In this document: positions 44,360 through 53,862 of the stretch, piece by piece
How positions within the stretch are numbered: position 1 is the stretch's first letter
Layout: each line of letters opens with the position of its first letter
Assembly: GCA_028689655.1 (NCBI GenBank)
Contig: JAQVCT010000010.1
Span: forward strand, 1-64,000
DNA from: Lachnospiraceae bacterium
Lineage (GTDB): Bacteria > Bacillota > Clostridia > Lachnospirales > Lachnospiraceae
Length of the DNA: 64,000 bases
Direction: 5' to 3'
Notes under the pieces: generated by a model
Told to the model about the DNA's origin: nothing
Database searches by the model: none
What the model saw: the letters and a program-made list of their open reading frames with translations, nothing else
Made by a program: the position numbers and the translations under genes

Positions 44360-46000
44360 TTATTGTAAATCTTGTGCCCGTTTCAATGCCTCATCAATAT
44401 GCACACAGAAATTCTCTTTTCCAACCATTTCATAAAAGCCTGATTTCTGCATAATGCTCAAGGGCTGTTCATTGACATGGCTCAGGATCAGGGTAACATT
44501 TTTACGCTTGCAATCCTTCAGGATAGTCTCCAGATTATGCATGGCTGTGGCATCGATGGCTGTGACGCTTCTCATTCTGAGGATCAGTGACTTGTCTTCA
44601 TTCTTATAAGTAATATCCAGCAATTTATCTGCTGCTGCAAAGAACATTGGTCCGCTGATCTCGTACACCAGGGTTCCCTTTGGCACTTTTCTAAGGGAGA
44701 TACTGTCCGCATCATTCTCTTCGTCCATGTACTTCCAGCCCGTTACCTCTGTCACCTCACTCATTCTCTTCATGAAAAGAATCGCTGCCAGGAGAATGCC
44801 CGCTTCAATGGCTACCACCAGGTCAAATACCACCGTCAGCACAAAAGTTGCCACCAGCACTATGATATCACTCTTTGGAGATGTCTTCACTAAGTGAATG
44901 AATTTACGCCACTCACTCATATTGTAAGCCACCTGGAACAGGATGGCTGCGATGCATGGCATGGGAATCCAGGATGCATATGGCATGAGGACAACCAGGA
45001 TCAGTATCAGTGTAATGGAATGAACCATGCCGGCAATGGGAGAACGTCCACCATTCTTGATATTGGCCGCTGTTCTGGCAATGGCACCCGTGGCGGGAAT
45101 ACCGCCAAATAATGCAGAACCGATATTGCCGATGCCCTGTGCCACAAGTTCCATATTGGAATTATGCTTATCTTCGATCATCCCGTCAGCTACAACCGCG
45201 GAAAGCAGGGATTCTATGGCAGCCAGGATCGCAATGGTAAATGCGCTTGGAAGCATGTTTTTAATGGTAACTAACTGAATGGATGGCATATGGAATGCCG
45301 GAAGTCTATTGCTGATATCATAGAGATCCCCGATGGTATTTACCTGCATGTGCAGACCTTTCACCATGAGAATGCCCACGATAACGGCGATCAACGATCC
45401 AGGGATCTTCTTACTTACCTTTGGCCACAGGATCAGAATCCCCAGACAGACCACTCCCACGACGACTGCCTGCACATTGAAGGTCCCAATGTGGGCGATC
45501 ACTGCTTGTGCCTTTTCCATGGTCTCGATGGTAACCGTTCCCTTAGGATATGACAGACCCATAAAATCCTTGATCTGACCGATGGCTATGGTGATAGCAA
45601 TACCGGATGTAAATCCTGTGGTTATGGTATAGGGAATGAATTTGATGAGATTACCCAGATGTAACACTCCCATTAAGATCAATATGATACCTGCCATCAC
45701 CGTGGCTACGATCAGTCCGTCGATACCGTTGGTAGCTACAATCCCTGCCACGATGGTGGCAAATGCAGCCGTGGGTCCTGCAATCTGAACCCGGCTTCCC
45801 CCGAAGAAGGAAATCAGGAATCCTGCAACGATCGCTGTATAGATACCCTGCTCCGGACCCACGCCGGATGCCAGTGCCAGTGCAATGGATAATGGTAATG
45901 CGATAATTGCCACAATAATACCTGCCACAATATCTTTTACCAATTGTTCTTTTGAATAATGTTTTAATGCATGAAAAAGCTTAGGTCTCAATTTTTCCAC
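44360..46000 (-). CDS. SulP-family anion transporter with STAS domain
   Basis: The 546-residue protein has about 12-14 membrane segments with the SulP sequences ALPLSIALALASGVGPEQGIYTAIVAGFLISFFGGSRVQIAGPTAAF and GGIPATGAIARTAANIKNGGRSPIAGM. A C-terminal STAS domain follows (about 440-546, SLILRMRSVTAIDATAMHNLETILKDCKRKNVTLILSHVN). Family members carry sulfate, bicarbonate or other anions, and the substrate is not readable here. Confidence 0.94.
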   Translation of the reverse strand: MEKLRPKLFHALKHYSKEQLVKDIVAGIIVAIIALPLSIALALASGVGPEQGIYTAIVAGFLISFFGGSRVQIAGPTAAFATIVAGIVATNGIDGLIVATVMAGIILILMGVLHLGNLIKFIPYTITTGFTSGIAITIAIGQIKDFMGLSYPKGTVTIETMEKAQAVIAHIGTFNVQAVVVGVVCLGILILWPKVSKKIPGSLIAVIVGILMVKGLHMQVNTIGDLYDISNRLPAFHMPSIQLVTIKNMLPSAFTIAILAAIESLLSAVVADGMIEDKHNSNMELVAQGIGNIGSALFGGIPATGAIARTAANIKNGGRSPIAGMVHSITLILILVVLMPYASWIPMPCIAAILFQVAYNMSEWRKFIHLVKTSPKSDIIVLVATFVLTVVFDLVVAIEAGILLAAILFMKRMSEVTEVTGWKYMDEENDADSISLRKVPKGTLVYEISGPMFFAAADKLLDITYKNEDKSLILRMRSVTAIDATAMHNLETILKDCKRKNVTLILSHVNEQPLSIMQKSGFYEMVGKENFCVHIDEALKRAQDLQ

Positions 46001-46199
46001 GTTTATCTCCTCGTAATTATTAAATTTTTATAAAATTAACGCGCAAATCTAATAATATCCTTATTTGTGAAAAATTTCAACCTCTAATTTACTATAAATA
46101 CACATATCTTCTATCGTTTTCTTTACCGTAAAGGTTCCTGTTATCTTTCTATTCTTTCTTCAATCATTTCTTTTTTAGAACTCCCCATTCCGTTTTTAC

Positions 46200-49184
46200 T
46201 TACTTTTTATGATGTGAATTCCTTTTGTTTGCTTTCTTTGTAATATATAATGTAAGATTCACCAGAATGATTGTTATCAGTATTACCACACAGATCAGTA
46301 GGATGAATACCACTTTGCCGGAACCCTTTTCCTCTATGTTCGTGACAGAGGTGGTCTTCGCCTCAGGTTGCGCCTTCGTCTCCAAGGTCGTGATCGGCGC
46401 ATTGCTAATGACTACCAGATAGGAGGAAGCATGTCTCATTTCGAAGCTTGCATATCCACTGTCATCAATATCACAGGAGGATACCAGTTCCAGATCCTCT
46501 GAAACAGGGTTGTAGTAGATCAGATTCGCGTACTGTTCTGTGGTTCCTGATTTGACCGGGATGGTAAGGGATGCGGAGAAGCCAAAGGGACCTTCATATG
46601 CAATATCAAATTCACGGCTTACCTTTCCCAGCTTTGCGGCCTTGCTCACCAGTGTATCGGGAATGGATACAGCGGTATCTTTGATACCAAGATCAATGTC
46701 ATTGGAGGTATCCTCTATGGTATCCGAGAGAATCGTCCACATGACATGGTTATCCATACCAACATAAATATCTGCATTGGCTTCCTTTGCCGCCTGTATT
46801 ACCGTAGCTGGAATCGCTGAAGTCTCATGCATCTCTATTAATACAGGCTGTCCTTCCACGATATTTTCCCGAATAGAATCCCAACCCTGAACGCTGGAAT
46901 CTGATACCAGAACCGGGTCTGCATTTGTGCTTTCGCTCTCCCCTCGTGAATCTGTCTGTGATTCCGTCTGCATTTCCTGTTCCTGAATTACTTCTGTTTC
47001 AGCAGTCTTTTCGTCTGTTTTACCCGTATTCTTTCCCGCTGCATTTCCTGTGGTATTGTCAGTCGTCTCTGTGGGTTTTGCTGTGGTGGTATTTGTGGGC
47101 TGTTTATTTGTCACAGTTCCCTGATTCATGCCCACCAGAACACCCACAGCATCGCTTGGAAGTACATTATAATTTCCACAGCTTCTCACCAGATAGGTGG
47201 CAGGCTGCAAATCGGTCAGTGTTACGCCCTGAATGACTGTCCAGGCACTGCCATTCACAGGCTTATACTCCATGTTATGATTCACGCCATTGATCACTCC
47301 AGGACTGGTTGGCGTGGCATTCACAACAGACAGCGTGGCAGGTGCACTTGCTTTACTTAATTTAATGATCTGTACGTCAGAATCTGTGGTGCTCTTTCCA
47401 TCCCCCGGACGGTACAACCTGATACCTTTTGCAGTATTAAGGGAGGATTCCGATAAAGTTATGGTATCCCTGTCATTGTAGTAATTCCAATGATCACCGC
47501 CATCGAGAGAATACTTCACGTTTCGGATATTATAAAGAGTCATATTCCCGGCATCAAAATTAGCGGTCGGTGTGGCCTGCTTCACAGAAGTACTCTTTTT
47601 GCCCACATTTACCCTGACACTGTCACTGGCTAACGTGGATTCACTTGCTTTATACCGTACATAGTAGTCTCCAGGTGTGAGATTTGTTACCGTGCTGCCA
47701 TCGATATTTTTCCAGCCGCTGTTTTCCTTGGCGTACTCCATGTTACTGTTTACATTGTAAATCGCTCCCGCATCAAAAGTAGTCTTTTTCGTGGAGAGGT
47801 CGGAAGGCGGATTGGCTTTGTTGATTCCTATCACCTGCACATCAGAATCCAATGTGGTGATTCCGTTTCCCAGCATTTTTAAACGGATTCCGTTATTTGC
47901 CATTGCGGTCAATGCATTGTCATTAGAAAGTGTCACACTGGTGCAGTGATTGTCATTGATGGTGGTAAAATTGCGGCCACCGTCAAAGGAATATGCCATT
48001 CCCACAGATATATTATTTAAGGTCATAGAAAGGGCGTCAAATCTGCCGCTTGGTGTGGTTTCTTTTATTTTCTGTGGTGCTATGGGAACTGTAATCTGAA
48101 TGCTGTCACTGTCGAACTTGCTGCCCGAAGCTGCCACTCTTACCTCATAGACGCCAGGTGTCAGACCACTCACACTGCTTCCACCTGCACCACGCCAATT
48201 GTCGGTTCCCTGTGCCCGGAATTCCATAGTCGTATTCAGATGATCAAGCCCGCCAAGTCCTGTGGAAGAACTTGCAGGAATCGCTGTGATTCCTGTGGGT
48301 GGATTCTGTTTTGTGAGGGAGATGTACTGTTCCTCCGAATCCTCTGTCTGCTCTCCATCTCCAAAGGTCTTTACACGGATCGTCATCCCGGGTACAGCAT
48401 TACTGATGGCTTCGCTGCCCGCCGCGTCTTTCCAGTGACTGCCGTTATCCATGGAGTACGCACTGTTATAGGGAATATCATATAGCGTCAACTGCCTTGC
48501 ATCAAATATCGCTTTTGGCGTTGGCTCTTTGCTCTTGGGCTGTGGAATCTGCACCTCCACTGTGACCACTGTGGGTTCACTGGCAAAGTCAGTGCCATAG
48601 CTCCTGGTCCTGATATCGTAATCGCCAGCCTCTGACACCGTAACTGTCTGATCATGGACCACAGACCAGCTGCTCCCGGCATCATAGGAAAGCTCCATCT
48701 TCTCAGGCACAAATCCTGCGATGAGGCCTGTCCCCCCAAGGGCTGTAATATGTGTAACTTGAAATCCACCCGGGCGTGATGCTTTGCCCATATTGATGGT
48801 CTGCCGGTCCGAATCTGTGGATTTTCCCTTCACCCCCGGCAGATAGACGAGTATCGTACCGCCCGGGTTCATCTGTCCGGATACCGCTTCCAAAGATTCT
48901 GTGACATACTGGGTTGCAATCCATGTGTCCCCACTATTCACAGAATATTTTGCCCCTGAAGGCAGGTTGGATAAGGTCATCGCTGCCAGATCCAACACAG
49001 CATTGGGGGTTGGCTGCTTGGTGGTAACTGCGGGTTCCGGCTCTGCCTCCGGATCTTCCTCCGTAATGACCTGTGCGTCTCCTTCGTAAGACCCGTCACC
49101 CTCAACAGCAAAAGCCTGTATGCTCATACTACAGATCATGATAAAGCACAGAAAAACCACAACGATCTTTTGGAATTTGTCCAT
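46200..49184 (-). CDS. Large secreted repeat protein with C-terminal membrane anchor
   Basis: The 994-residue protein has a signal peptide (residues 1-26, ending SIQAFA). Four repeats of about 155 residues follow (roughly 58-690), each with two similar halves: an M-T-L-x-N-I...YSxDxGxxW half and an MEYxxxxxxWxxI half ending VTxLTPGxYxVRxxxS..SDS. Next are a Thr/Glu-rich linker (about 690-765), a folded domain (about 770-925) and a C-terminal membrane helix with a KKANKRNSHHKK tail. No LPxTG is present. It starts 19 bases after the polyferredoxin gene, so the pair is an operon. I do not recognise a named family. Confidence 0.88.
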   Translation of the reverse strand: MDKFQKIVVVFLCFIMICSMSIQAFAVEGDGSYEGDAQVITEEDPEAEPEPAVTTKQPTPNAVLDLAAMTLSNLPSGAKYSVNSGDTWIATQYVTESLEAVSGQMNPGGTILVYLPGVKGKSTDSDRQTINMGKASRPGGFQVTHITALGGTGLIAGFVPEKMELSYDAGSSWSVVHDQTVTVSEAGDYDIRTRSYGTDFASEPTVVTVEVQIPQPKSKEPTPKAIFDARQLTLYDIPYNSAYSMDNGSHWKDAAGSEAISNAVPGMTIRVKTFGDGEQTEDSEEQYISLTKQNPPTGITAIPASSSTGLGGLDHLNTTMEFRAQGTDNWRGAGGSSVSGLTPGVYEVRVAASGSKFDSDSIQITVPIAPQKIKETTPSGRFDALSMTLNNISVGMAYSFDGGRNFTTINDNHCTSVTLSNDNALTAMANNGIRLKMLGNGITTLDSDVQVIGINKANPPSDLSTKKTTFDAGAIYNVNSNMEYAKENSGWKNIDGSTVTNLTPGDYYVRYKASESTLASDSVRVNVGKKSTSVKQATPTANFDAGNMTLYNIRNVKYSLDGGDHWNYYNDRDTITLSESSLNTAKGIRLYRPGDGKSTTDSDVQIIKLSKASAPATLSVVNATPTSPGVINGVNHNMEYKPVNGSAWTVIQGVTLTDLQPATYLVRSCGNYNVLPSDAVGVLVGMNQGTVTNKQPTNTTTAKPTETTDNTTGNAAGKNTGKTDEKTAETEVIQEQEMQTESQTDSRGESESTNADPVLVSDSSVQGWDSIRENIVEGQPVLIEMHETSAIPATVIQAAKEANADIYVGMDNHVMWTILSDTIEDTSNDIDLGIKDTAVSIPDTLVSKAAKLGKVSREFDIAYEGPFGFSASLTIPVKSGTTEQYANLIYYNPVSEDLELVSSCDIDDSGYASFEMRHASSYLVVISNAPITTLETKAQPEAKTTSVTNIEEKGSGKVVFILLICVVILITIILVNLTLYITKKANKRNSHHKK

Positions 49185-49203
49185 CTTATCCCTCCTTTTT
49201 CAC

Positions 49204-50088
49204 CTACTTTTTATTCGTTCTCTTCCATCTCCTGGAGAAAGTCTCACAGGTCGTTGTAATGGCATGTGTGGGACAGGCATTCTTACACTTTCCGCAGCGA
49301 ATACACTCTACACTGTTGGGTGTCTCCCACACCTTGATATCCATATCACATGCCTTCTGACAGGCACCACACTTAACGCAGGCTTCCTGGTCCACCTGGT
49401 AGCGGTAGAGGGAAATGGGATTGCATAATCCATAAAGGGCACCTAAGGGACATAAGTACTTGCAGAACGGTCTATATACTTTGACTGCCATAAGTACGAT
49501 GACCAGTAAGACCAGAACCTTCCATATAAATCGGAAGCCGATGGCCGTGCGCAGTTGTGGATTCAGTATCACAAGAGGGATCCCCCCGAACAATGTCCCA
49601 CTTGGGCATATGTATTCGCAGAACCATGGCTGCCCTAAGCCTGTTATATCTTTCACAAGGGAAGATAATAAGAATACAAACACCACGAGAATCACGTATT
49701 TCAACTTTGTGAGATATTTATGTCCCGGCAGATTCTTAATCTTCCGGCAAAGGGGAATCTTATAGAGCAGATCCTGTACCATTCCAAAGGGACACAGCCA
49801 CCCGCAGACAAAACGTCCCATAAGAGCACCCACCATCATGAGAAAGCCAAATACATAGCAGGATATTGAAAACTGCCTGCTGTTGAGTACTGCCTGTAAG
49901 GAACCGATGGGGCAGGCGTACAGCGCTCCAGGACAGGAATAACAGTTCAATCCCGGCACACAGATCTTCTTATTACCTCCGGCATATATTTTTCCAGTCA
50001 CAAACCCCTGCACATATCCATTGGTCAGGGCAAAAAAAGCTGCCTGAACCACATGGCGAAATGTTTGTTTATAAACTTTTCTCTCCAT
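49204..50088 (-). CDS. Membrane-bound polyferredoxin (NapH/YccM-like)
   Basis: The 294-residue protein has about five membrane segments and two sets of CxxxCP motifs on one face (CGWLCPFGMVQD, CKYLCPLGALYG, also CYSCPGALYACP and CEYICPSGTLFGG). Two ferredoxin-type [4Fe-4S] motifs follow (CVKCGACQKACDMDIK and CIRCGKCKNACPTHAI). Such proteins move electrons across or along the membrane. ATG 50088 is chosen because AAGGAG lies six bases before it; a GTG at 50094 would overlap the site. It follows the CxxC mini-protein and precedes the repeat protein. Confidence 0.94.
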   Translation of the reverse strand: MERKVYKQTFRHVVQAAFFALTNGYVQGFVTGKIYAGGNKKICVPGLNCYSCPGALYACPIGSLQAVLNSRQFSISCYVFGFLMMVGALMGRFVCGWLCPFGMVQDLLYKIPLCRKIKNLPGHKYLTKLKYVILVVFVFLLSSLVKDITGLGQPWFCEYICPSGTLFGGIPLVILNPQLRTAIGFRFIWKVLVLLVIVLMAVKVYRPFCKYLCPLGALYGLCNPISLYRYQVDQEACVKCGACQKACDMDIKVWETPNSVECIRCGKCKNACPTHAITTTCETFSRRWKRTNKK

Positions 50089-50097
50089 AATCACTCC

Positions 50098-50268
50098 TTA
50101 TCCGATCCCGATGCATTCCATACAGATCTTGATAGCTTTCTCCAACACGACCTGTACTTCACCATTCCGGATTCCCATTATCATAAGTCCTATTCCCAGT
50201 GCAAGAACCAGCACCCCCATCATTCCTGCTTTTCTATCCGCACTTAGTTTCATCCTTTGCTCCTTCAT
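50098..50268 (-). CDS. CD1871A-family small CxxC protein (56 aa)
   Basis: This small gene reads MKEQRMKLSADRKAGMMGV, a hydrophobic segment LVLALGIGLMIMGI, then RNGEVQVVLEKAIKICMECIGIG. One membrane helix and a terminal CxxC followed by IGIG match the CD1871A family found beside polyferredoxin genes in Clostridia. AGGAGG lies 5-6 bases before the ATG. Its stop is 9 bases before the polyferredoxin ATG, so the two are coupled. The CxxC suggests redox or metal handling at the membrane; this is inference. Confidence 0.88.
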   Translation of the reverse strand: MKEQRMKLSADRKAGMMGVLVLALGIGLMIMGIRNGEVQVVLEKAIKICMECIGIG

Positions 50269-50346
50269 CTGCTCCTCCTATCTCACTCCTATTTACTTCT
50301 ATTTTACTTCTTTTTTTCTGATTTTTCCATCATCTCAACAGATTAT

Positions 50347-50640
50347 AGAACAAAGTGTCTTCGACACTCTTATGTCGACACTACTTTACTGACACTTTGC
50401 TTCGGATATTAGCAGTATCGAAGATGCTGCCAATAGGAAATTTCGAAGGAATTTCCTATTAAAGAACAAAGTGTCTTCGGCACTCTTATGTTACCACTAC
50501 TTTAATGACACTTTGGGCAATGTTATGCATCTATAAGATGCATAATCCCTACGGGATAATACTTCCTTTGGAAGTATTACAAGCTTAGCAGTATCATTTA
50601 TGATGCTGCCAATAGGAAATTTTGAAGAAATTTCCTATTA
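50347..50640. repeat. Duplicated chain of short hairpins
   Basis: Two related copies (50347-50461 and 50463-50640) begin AGAACAAAGTGTCTTC and end AATTTCCTATTA. Each has hairpin AGTGTC-TTC-GACACT (GGCACT in copy 2), a GCAG-type stem (AGCAGTATC / GATGCTGC) and a 10-bp stem with loop GAA (arms AGGAAATTTC / GGAATTTCCT; AGGAAATTTT / GAAATTTCCT in copy 2). Copy 2 has about 66 extra bases with three more hairpins: TTATGCATCT-ATA-A..., ATCCC-TAC-GGGAT and AATACTTCC-TTT-GG.... This fills the gap 50269-50691 and no coding frame is seen. Confidence 0.87.
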
Positions 50641-50691
50641 AACAAAAAAAAAGAAGAAATCAGCACACGTCCATTCCTTCTCTTTTCTATA

Positions 50692-52068
50692 TTATAGATT
50701 CATATGCTCCAAATCCACCAGAAAAAGATTATTTTGTTTCTCTGCCTCCAACACGATTCTTTCATCAAATCCTTTCATAGAAAATAAATAGAGATAATCC
50801 GGAGATAATTTTGCGTTATCCAAATTAAAGAGATCCCACTCTAAATCCTCATAGGTGGTGGGCATCTCTCCACATTTACAGAATCCCGCTATCAGTTTTC
50901 CTGACTCATCTTCCCGAATCATATCGATATTGCCCGTCTTACCTACCCATTCCCCGGTTTTTGCTGTCTGAAAATGTAACAATTCCTGCGCTTCCGGTAA
51001 ATCCAGATAAAAATCCAGATAGGAAGCACAGATTTCTCTGTAAGCATCCGCAAGATAGGTCAAAAAGGTAGGTCGAATATAGGTCTCATAAAACAGTTCT
51101 TCACTCATCTCTTCCAACTTGCTTAAATTAGGGAATACATAAGTATACCAGAATGCCGCAAATTTATTTTGAATGCGGTAAACACCCTTTTTTGCATTTT
51201 CCCTGCCATCGGTATCGTAGGAAAATACCTTTTCCACGATTTCCAATTGAATCAGATTCTTCATATAGACACTGATCTTCGCTCTGGAAAAAGCTGTGGC
51301 AATATAGATATCATTGAGTTTATCCCTGCCGGATGCCAAAGTCTCCAGGATGGTATTATATACCCCCGTCTCCCGCAGATCATCTAACAGCATTCCTTCC
51401 CCGAACAGTCTGCCAAAAGAATTTGTCTTTAACAGAACCCTGCAGATATTTTGCTCAATGTCAACAGAAGGATCCATCTCCCGCAAGATGCCCGGCACTC
51501 CTCCGGTCACGCCATAGAGCATGAGGCAGGCACGCATTGAATACGATGGGAACATTTTTCTGATCCATGTGACAGAAAGTTCTCTGACTTTATATAGACC
51601 TGTTATCTTTAACGCTGTCCTGCCCATCTTTCGTACCATGGTATTTTCCACCCAGCCAATGGAGGAGCTTGCTAATATGATCATGACCTCCTTCCGAGAA
51701 TACTCCAGAAATGTATTCAATTCACTTATGAATCGGTCACTGGATTTCACCAGCAATTGAAATTCATCCATGATCATAATTATTTTACGCGTTTCATTCC
51801 CAATGCTGTCTCTGAACAGGGTCTCAAAAGACTGTCGGGGCATGTTCTGCTCGTCTCCGGATAAGAACGCTCTCTGTAACATCTGTAACTGCATCGTCTC
51901 CGAACAGGAATGCGCCAGATAATACAGATGAGGATGTATCTTTGCAAATTCCAGCAGCAGGCTGGTCTTTCCAATATTTTTCTGACCATATACAATTAAA
52001 AGCTGATTTCCGGTCTTCTCATAGACTTGTTGCAAATATGAGAGTTCTGCCTCTCTTCCTACCAGCAT
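50692..52068 (-). CDS. Archaeal-type AAA ATPase (ATPase_2 / DUF234 family)
   Basis: The 458-residue protein has an N-terminal ATPase (about 1-235) with Walker A YGQKNIGKTSLLLEFA and Walker B IIMIMDEFQLL. A winged-helix region follows (about 250-310, IYIATAFSRAKISVYMKNLIQLEIVEKVF) and then a C-terminal DUF234/PD-(D/E)XK-like part (GNIDMIREDESGKLIAGFCKCGE). This family is common in archaea and anaerobic bacteria and is often linked to mobile or defence loci, but no partner genes are seen. Function unknown. Confidence 0.87.
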   Translation of the reverse strand: MLVGREAELSYLQQVYEKTGNQLLIVYGQKNIGKTSLLLEFAKIHPHLYYLAHSCSETMQLQMLQRAFLSGDEQNMPRQSFETLFRDSIGNETRKIIMIMDEFQLLVKSSDRFISELNTFLEYSRKEVMIILASSSIGWVENTMVRKMGRTALKITGLYKVRELSVTWIRKMFPSYSMRACLMLYGVTGGVPGILREMDPSVDIEQNICRVLLKTNSFGRLFGEGMLLDDLRETGVYNTILETLASGRDKLNDIYIATAFSRAKISVYMKNLIQLEIVEKVFSYDTDGRENAKKGVYRIQNKFAAFWYTYVFPNLSKLEEMSEELFYETYIRPTFLTYLADAYREICASYLDFYLDLPEAQELLHFQTAKTGEWVGKTGNIDMIREDESGKLIAGFCKCGEMPTTYEDLEWDLFNLDNAKLSPDYLYLFSMKGFDERIVLEAEKQNNLFLVDLEHMNL

Positions 52069-52099
52069 AGTATTCTCCGATCTTTGTCATGTAAGATTA

Positions 52100-53839
52100 T
52101 TATTCCCGACTTAATAATGCTTCCATTTCTTCATATGTCTTTGGTTTTCCCAGCAGGAAGCCCTGAATCGTGTTGCATCCGATTCCTTTCAGATAGTCAT
52201 ATTGTTCCCTTGTCTCCACACCCTCTGCAATGATCTCAAATCCCAGCTTTTGTGCCATAGTTATAATGGAATTAACGATTATGTTGCTTGCCTCGTCCTT
52301 TGTGACAGAATCAATGAAAGATTTATCGATCTTCAGCGTATTGATGGGCAGCCCTTTTAGATAAGACAGGGAGGAAAAGCCTGTCCCAAAATCATCCAGA
52401 GATACATGGATTCCGTAATCCCGAAGTGTGAGCATCTTCTGCACCACATCATCGAAATCTTCGATCAAAACACTTTCTGTGATTTCCAGTTCAATATCTT
52501 TACATTCAATATTGTATTTCTTTAATACACTGAGTAATTTTGGGATAAAATCTCTCTTTCTGTACTGAATGGCAGATATATTGATGGACAGGACAAATGC
52601 GTAGCGATATCTTTGCTTCCAGTCCGCATAGGTCTTGATACTCTCTTCTATGATCCAGTCCCCAATTGAAATAATGAGACCATTTTTCTCTGCAATGGGA
52701 ATAAATACCGATGGCGAGACCATGGTACCATCCAGATCCTGCCATCTGATCAGCGCCTCTATTCCACGTAAGGCATGGGTCTTCACAGAATACTGTGGCT
52801 GATAGCATACGGTAAAATTATGAATTGCGATTGCTTCCTTTAATTTATGCTCGATCACTACATTTTGTAAAAAATCATCCAATATCTTTGCATTGAAATA
52901 CTGAATCGATCCTTTTCCATTTTTCTTGGAACGGAACATAACGATCTCCGCATAATTGATCAATTCCACTGCCGTGGTGGCGGCTTCCGGATATTCCGCT
53001 ACACCGTAACTTACCGTCATGGTCAATTCTCTGCGATCTGACAGTAAAAATGGCTTCGTAATCCTGTCCTCGATGGCATTATAGATATATTCCACGCTTC
53101 TGGAACCACAGGGATCATAGATGGCAATGCAGAAGATATCACTGGTAAAATGGGATATTATGACATCATCTGAATTGAACTCATTGAGGAACTGTCCAAA
53201 CTGCTGTACCAGTTCATCCCCCACGATCATTCCCATCCCATCATTGATCTTCCTGAATCCATCGATATCCACGAACATCACACTGATGATCTCATTGTTC
53301 ACAGCCTTCTTGATCCATTCTGACAAAACCTTAACAAATTTATTTCTATTATATAACCCCGTAAGCCCATCATAATAAGCCATATACAACAACTCATCTT
53401 TTTGTATTTTTCCATGAGTGATATTCTGGATACGTATGGTCTTATTCAGAGGATTGTGTCCTTCATCATATTTGATGCTTACTTTGATCTCGATCCAGGT
53501 CTTGTGATCCGCCAGACAGCATTCTCCACTATCCAGGTCTTTCCCACTTTTCTCCAGAAATAAAAGTTCCTTCATGGGAATCATGAACTTATCCTCAGTG
53601 CAGTCCACGATAACATTCAGATCTTTTACATCTTCCACCTGAAAATTAAAGAAACTGTTCCAACTTCCCAGTACCTCAATATGCTTCTTCGTAAAATCAT
53701 AGAAAATGAAGGCATTCTGTGAAGTTTCACAAATCAATTGATACATAGTCTCCCTATCTTTTAATTTGTGATTCAATGCAGTCAGTAAATCTATCTGGTA
53801 ATGTAATTCGTCCACAAAAGAATGCCCCCATTTCCCCAA
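52100..53839 (-). CDS. EAL phosphodiesterase with degenerate GGDEF domain
   Basis: The 579-residue cytosolic protein has an N-terminal PAS-like sensor region (about 25-150), a GGDEF-type domain (about 152-315) and an EAL domain (about 330-575). The cyclase signature is replaced by FTSDI at residues 231-235, so synthesis of c-di-GMP is unlikely. The EAL domain keeps EAL (361-363), NISAIQY, ELEITES, DDFGTGFSSL and EGVET, so hydrolysis is plausible. There is no membrane segment. It is adjacent to the ATPase gene with 31 bases between. Confidence 0.94.
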   Translation of the reverse strand: MGKWGHSFVDELHYQIDLLTALNHKLKDRETMYQLICETSQNAFIFYDFTKKHIEVLGSWNSFFNFQVEDVKDLNVIVDCTEDKFMIPMKELLFLEKSGKDLDSGECCLADHKTWIEIKVSIKYDEGHNPLNKTIRIQNITHGKIQKDELLYMAYYDGLTGLYNRNKFVKVLSEWIKKAVNNEIISVMFVDIDGFRKINDGMGMIVGDELVQQFGQFLNEFNSDDVIISHFTSDIFCIAIYDPCGSRSVEYIYNAIEDRITKPFLLSDRRELTMTVSYGVAEYPEAATTAVELINYAEIVMFRSKKNGKGSIQYFNAKILDDFLQNVVIEHKLKEAIAIHNFTVCYQPQYSVKTHALRGIEALIRWQDLDGTMVSPSVFIPIAEKNGLIISIGDWIIEESIKTYADWKQRYRYAFVLSINISAIQYRKRDFIPKLLSVLKKYNIECKDIELEITESVLIEDFDDVVQKMLTLRDYGIHVSLDDFGTGFSSLSYLKGLPINTLKIDKSFIDSVTKDEASNIIVNSIITMAQKLGFEIIAEGVETREQYDYLKGIGCNTIQGFLLGKPKTYEEMEALLSRE

Positions 53840-53862
53840 CTTATCCCATTAAAAATTATTAC

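Noticed and set aside
50692-53839. Defence island made of the ATPase and EAL genes
   Set aside because: No nuclease, methylase, toxin or other defence-like partner nearby; the ATPase family alone is not evidence.
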